The translations under genes and the position numbers were made by a program. DNA of 35,380 nucleotides from Campylobacterota bacterium (lineage in GTDB: Bacteria; Bdellovibrionota; Bacteriovoracia; Bacteriovoracales; Bacteriovoracaceae): contig QNFX01000023.1 in assembly GCA_003650125.1 (NCBI GenBank), positions 1 to 35,380 on the forward strand, in the 5' to 3' direction. Shown piece by piece: positions 33,531-35,380 of the stretch. Position 1 is the first letter of the stretch. Every line of letters starts with the position of its first letter. The notes beneath the pieces are model-generated. The model was not told where the DNA came from. It saw only the letters and a program-made list of their open reading frames with translations, and searched no databases.

Positions 33531-35380
33531 CTATCTAAGCTTATTAACTAAACAGTGTTTTCCATTTAAAGAAAGATTACTTTTCTTAAATGCAAAGCTT
33601 TCACCTTCTAGCTTGTAAGAAATTCTAATTGGTTCACAAATAGAACTTAGAACTGCTCGAAGGGTAAACATGTTCTTAAAAGCATGCTTTGCAAAATTTG
33701 CATAAGACTTAACAAATCCCTTATGATTTCCTTCTTTCTTAAAGTTCATCATATTTGTTAAGGATTTTCCTGCTTTTGTAAGAGCTCTTTTTATCCTCTT
33801 CGACCAAATCTTTTCACAAACTCTGGTTTTACAGATGTCTTGAGAGTCTTTATTTTTCTTAAAATAAGAATCATGCATCATACTTCCCATTTGAGTTAGG
33901 AAACCTTTTTGATTTTGTTGAAGTCTCATTAGGGCATCAGTGGCATCTTCTGAGAAATCAATCTCAAATTTTGCTCCAACATATCCCTTTATCTTTTCCT
34001 TAGGAAAGATTACAGAAAGATTTTTATGAAAACCAATCAACTTGTAAAGTTTCTTCAACTCTTTAGTTACCCTAGGCATCCAAGCGCTGGTAGTTGAAAA
34101 TTTCCATGTAAATTGTCCACTGTAATCAGTATATCCATCATCACCACTTATTCTGGTGGCAACAAAGGATTTTTGCTGATTAACCTGTTTTCCAATTCTT
34201 CTGTAAACACTACCTTGGTGAAAAGTACCTAGATCAATGTCATATCTTTCATTTTCTTCATAAAGGTTTTGGATCGCTTTAGTATGAATCAATCCTTGAG
34301 ACCATTTTTTACTGATAAAAATTGGCACTCCAACTCCTGCAGAAAGCTTTCTTCCAACAGAAACTCTTTTTATGTGATCCACTCTGGTAACATACAATCC
34401 TAGGCCTTCTTCTACTGCTTTTTCAGCTGGAACAAGATCACCTCTAATAAGTCTTTCATAGATCTCTTGACCTTCGTCATAATTTAAATCGACTCTAAAT
34501 GACCAGGCATCGTCTACGTTTCTAAATTTAGAAACAGATAGACTTGTAATGGCAGCAAAATTCAGACTACCAGAAACTTCATGAAGTTTCCCTTTTGTTA
34601 CTTTTACGAAAACAAAACCATCATCTTGTTTTTCGATATAGTATTTCCATTCACCTTTAAAGGCATAAGAGATACCTACTGAAACAGCTCCGGCATAACT
34701 AGCACCGATACCGGCCCGGATTCCACCGGAAACACTGTAATCGTAAATGGTTCCTGTTTTCCAATCTAGTACATCTTGAGCGTGTCTAGGCATGTAGGCC
34801 CTTCTAGGTAGTTCATCTACTTCTTCTCTAGAATCAGCATATCTTACAACTTTTGCCTTAGTTCCAATTGTTGGTACTAGACTAAAACCGATACCGCCAA
34901 GAGATGCTGCGGTAGATACGTTATCCCAAGAAAGTCCAACACCTACTCCGGCACCTATACTAAGGTCGAAATAGTCCTCAACTCTATAACCAACAGATGA
35001 ATCATCTTGAAGCTCAATTGGTTTATCAAATTGTCTTTCGTCAGATTTACTACAACCATCTTTTTCACAATCTCTACCATCAAGATTTACGATTTTTCTA
35101 TGTTTCATAAAATCTAAACTTATTATTGGTACAACTGTAACCTTTAACTTTGCTTTCTTTTCTTCTGGTTGTTCAGGCTCTGAAGGCTGCGAAGGTTCAG
35201 AAGGCTCTGAAGGTTCCGAAGGTTCCGAAGGTTCCGAAGGTTCCGAAGGCTCTGAAGGTTCAGAAGGCTGCGAAGGTTCAGAAGGTTCCGAAGGTTCAGA
35301 AGGCTGCGAAGGCTCTGAAGGTTCAGAAGGCTGCGAAGGCTCTGAAGGTTCAGAAGGCTGCGAAGGCTCTGAAGGTTCCG
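33531..35380 (-). CDS. large surface protein with Glu-Pro-Ser repeat stalk (N-terminus outside window)
   Basis: The frame is open from the stop at 33531 to the window edge, so the Met at 35108 is internal and the start is missing. Reading in the protein direction, the visible part begins with more than 22 (Glu/Gln)-Pro-Ser triplets. A Lys-rich bridge (PEEKKAKLKVTVV) and a Cys-containing DGRDCEKDGC segment follow. Next come glycine-rich, strand-like stretches (LSIGAGVGVGLSWDN, VSGGIRAGIGASYAGAVSVG), then a mixed domain rich in Lys and aromatic residues with several Cys toward the end. Repeat stalks of this kind span cell walls or project domains from the surface. No family recognised; localisation outside the cytoplasm is inferred. 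A terminator with a TTCG loop follows. Confidence 0.75.
   Translation of the reverse strand, partial: EPSEPSQPSEPSEPSQPSEPSEPSQPSEPSEPSEPSQPSEPSEPSEPSEPSEPSEPSEPSEPSQPSEPEQPEEKKAKLKVTVVPIISLDFMKHRKIVNLDGRDCEKDGCSKSDERQFDKPIELQDDSSVGYRVEDYFDLSIGAGVGVGLSWDNVSTAASLGGIGFSLVPTIGTKAKVVRYADSREEVDELPRRAYMPRHAQDVLDWKTGTIYDYSVSGGIRAGIGASYAGAVSVGISYAFKGEWKYYIEKQDDGFVFVKVTKGKLHEVSGSLNFAAITSLSVSKFRNVDDAWSFRVDLNYDEGQEIYERLIRGDLVPAEKAVEEGLGLYVTRVDHIKRVSVGRKLSAGVGVPIFISKKWSQGLIHTKAIQNLYEENERYDIDLGTFHQGSVYRRIGKQVNQQKSFVATRISGDDGYTDYSGQFTWKFSTTSAWMPRVTKELKKLYKLIGFHKNLSVIFPKEKIKGYVGAKFEIDFSEDATDALMRLQQNQKGFLTQMGSMMHDSYFKKNKDSQDICKTRVCEKIWSKRIKRALTKAGKSLTNMMNFKKEGNHKGFVKSYANFAKHAFKNMFTLRAVLSSICEPIRISYKLEGESFAFKKSNLSLNGKHCLVNKLR
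35176..35380 (-). repeat. 9-bp tandem repeats coding for (Glu/Gln)-Pro-Ser
   Basis: There are 22 complete 9-bp units and a partial one. On the plus strand they are four types: GGCTCTGAA, GGCTGCGAA, GGTTCAGAA and GGTTCCGAA. They code E-P-S or Q-P-S. Units at 35212-35247 are four identical GGTTCCGAA copies; 35293-35373 is a 27-bp three-unit block repeated three times. The tract runs off the window. Confidence 0.97.

Noticed and set aside
33531-35108. A complete 525-residue gene starting at ATG 35108
   Set aside because: The same frame continues open through the E-P-S repeats to the window edge, and no signal peptide or Shine-Dalgarno sequence is present at that ATG.
35176-35380. CRISPR array
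   Set aside because: The units are 9 bp, without spacers, and are translated in frame.

Overview
The window looks like chromosomal DNA of an AT-rich Gram-negative bacterium. My best guess is the Bdellovibrionota, near Bacteriovorax/Halobacteriovorax. That rests on the mix of a conserved translation/lipid operon, many exported proteins and beta-barrels without clear families, and a tyrosine-catabolism cluster; there is no rRNA marker to test it. I see no tRNA, rRNA, insertion sequence, prophage or CRISPR. Coding density is very high: most neighbours overlap by 1-23 nt, and no gene-free stretch exceeds 300 bases (the longest is 33239-33530).

Layout. 1-4423 (+): the end of a CCG-domain Fe-S oxidoreductase, then three overlapping genes for exported proteins of unknown function. 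4457-8844 (+): an HU-family protein with its own promoter and terminator, then a hisS-valS pair. 8841-9979 (-): an EI24/CysZ-like membrane protein and a DUF309 protein. 10036-14692: an aromatic amino-acid catabolism cluster, with a HisC-type aminotransferase, a reduced FAH-like protein and homogentisate dioxygenase on +, maleylacetoacetate isomerase on -, and fumarylacetoacetase on + from its own promoter. 14689-25828 (-): the order of transcription is rpsB-tsf-(terminator)-pyrH-frr-uppS-cdsA-rseP-tsaB-psd-like-pssA-outer-membrane protein-truA, then tig. 26015-28877 (-): ftsK and an FHA/coiled-coil protein. 29072-33238: a small HTH-like protein, two cell-envelope proteins, an exported trypsin-like protease, a K+ channel with an RCK domain, a tiny membrane ORF and an exported alpha/beta hydrolase. 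33531-35380 (-): the C-terminal part of a large surface protein that begins, as far as the window shows, with a (Glu/Gln)-Pro-Ser repeat stalk encoded by 9-bp DNA repeats and running off the edge.

How the genes work together. The long minus-strand block joins translation (S2, EF-Ts, RRF, TsaB, TruA, trigger factor), UMP supply, undecaprenyl and CDP-diacylglycerol synthesis, PssA and the RseP protease, so it is a growth and envelope-assembly block. The hisC-hmgA-maiA-fahA cluster would take an aromatic 2-oxo acid to fumarate and acetoacetate; 4-hydroxyphenylpyruvate dioxygenase is not in the window.

The most unusual points are: a phosphatidylserine-decarboxylase-like protein that has lost all three hallmark catalytic positions while sitting beside pssA; a maiA whose real N-terminus lies upstream of any ATG/GTG/TTG and seems to use a rare start codon (ATC); a second, metal-site-degenerate FAH-fold gene in the tyrosine cluster; a terminator/attenuator in front of pyrH whose arm can also pair with the pyrH ribosome-binding site; and the mosaic 9-bp repeat tract.
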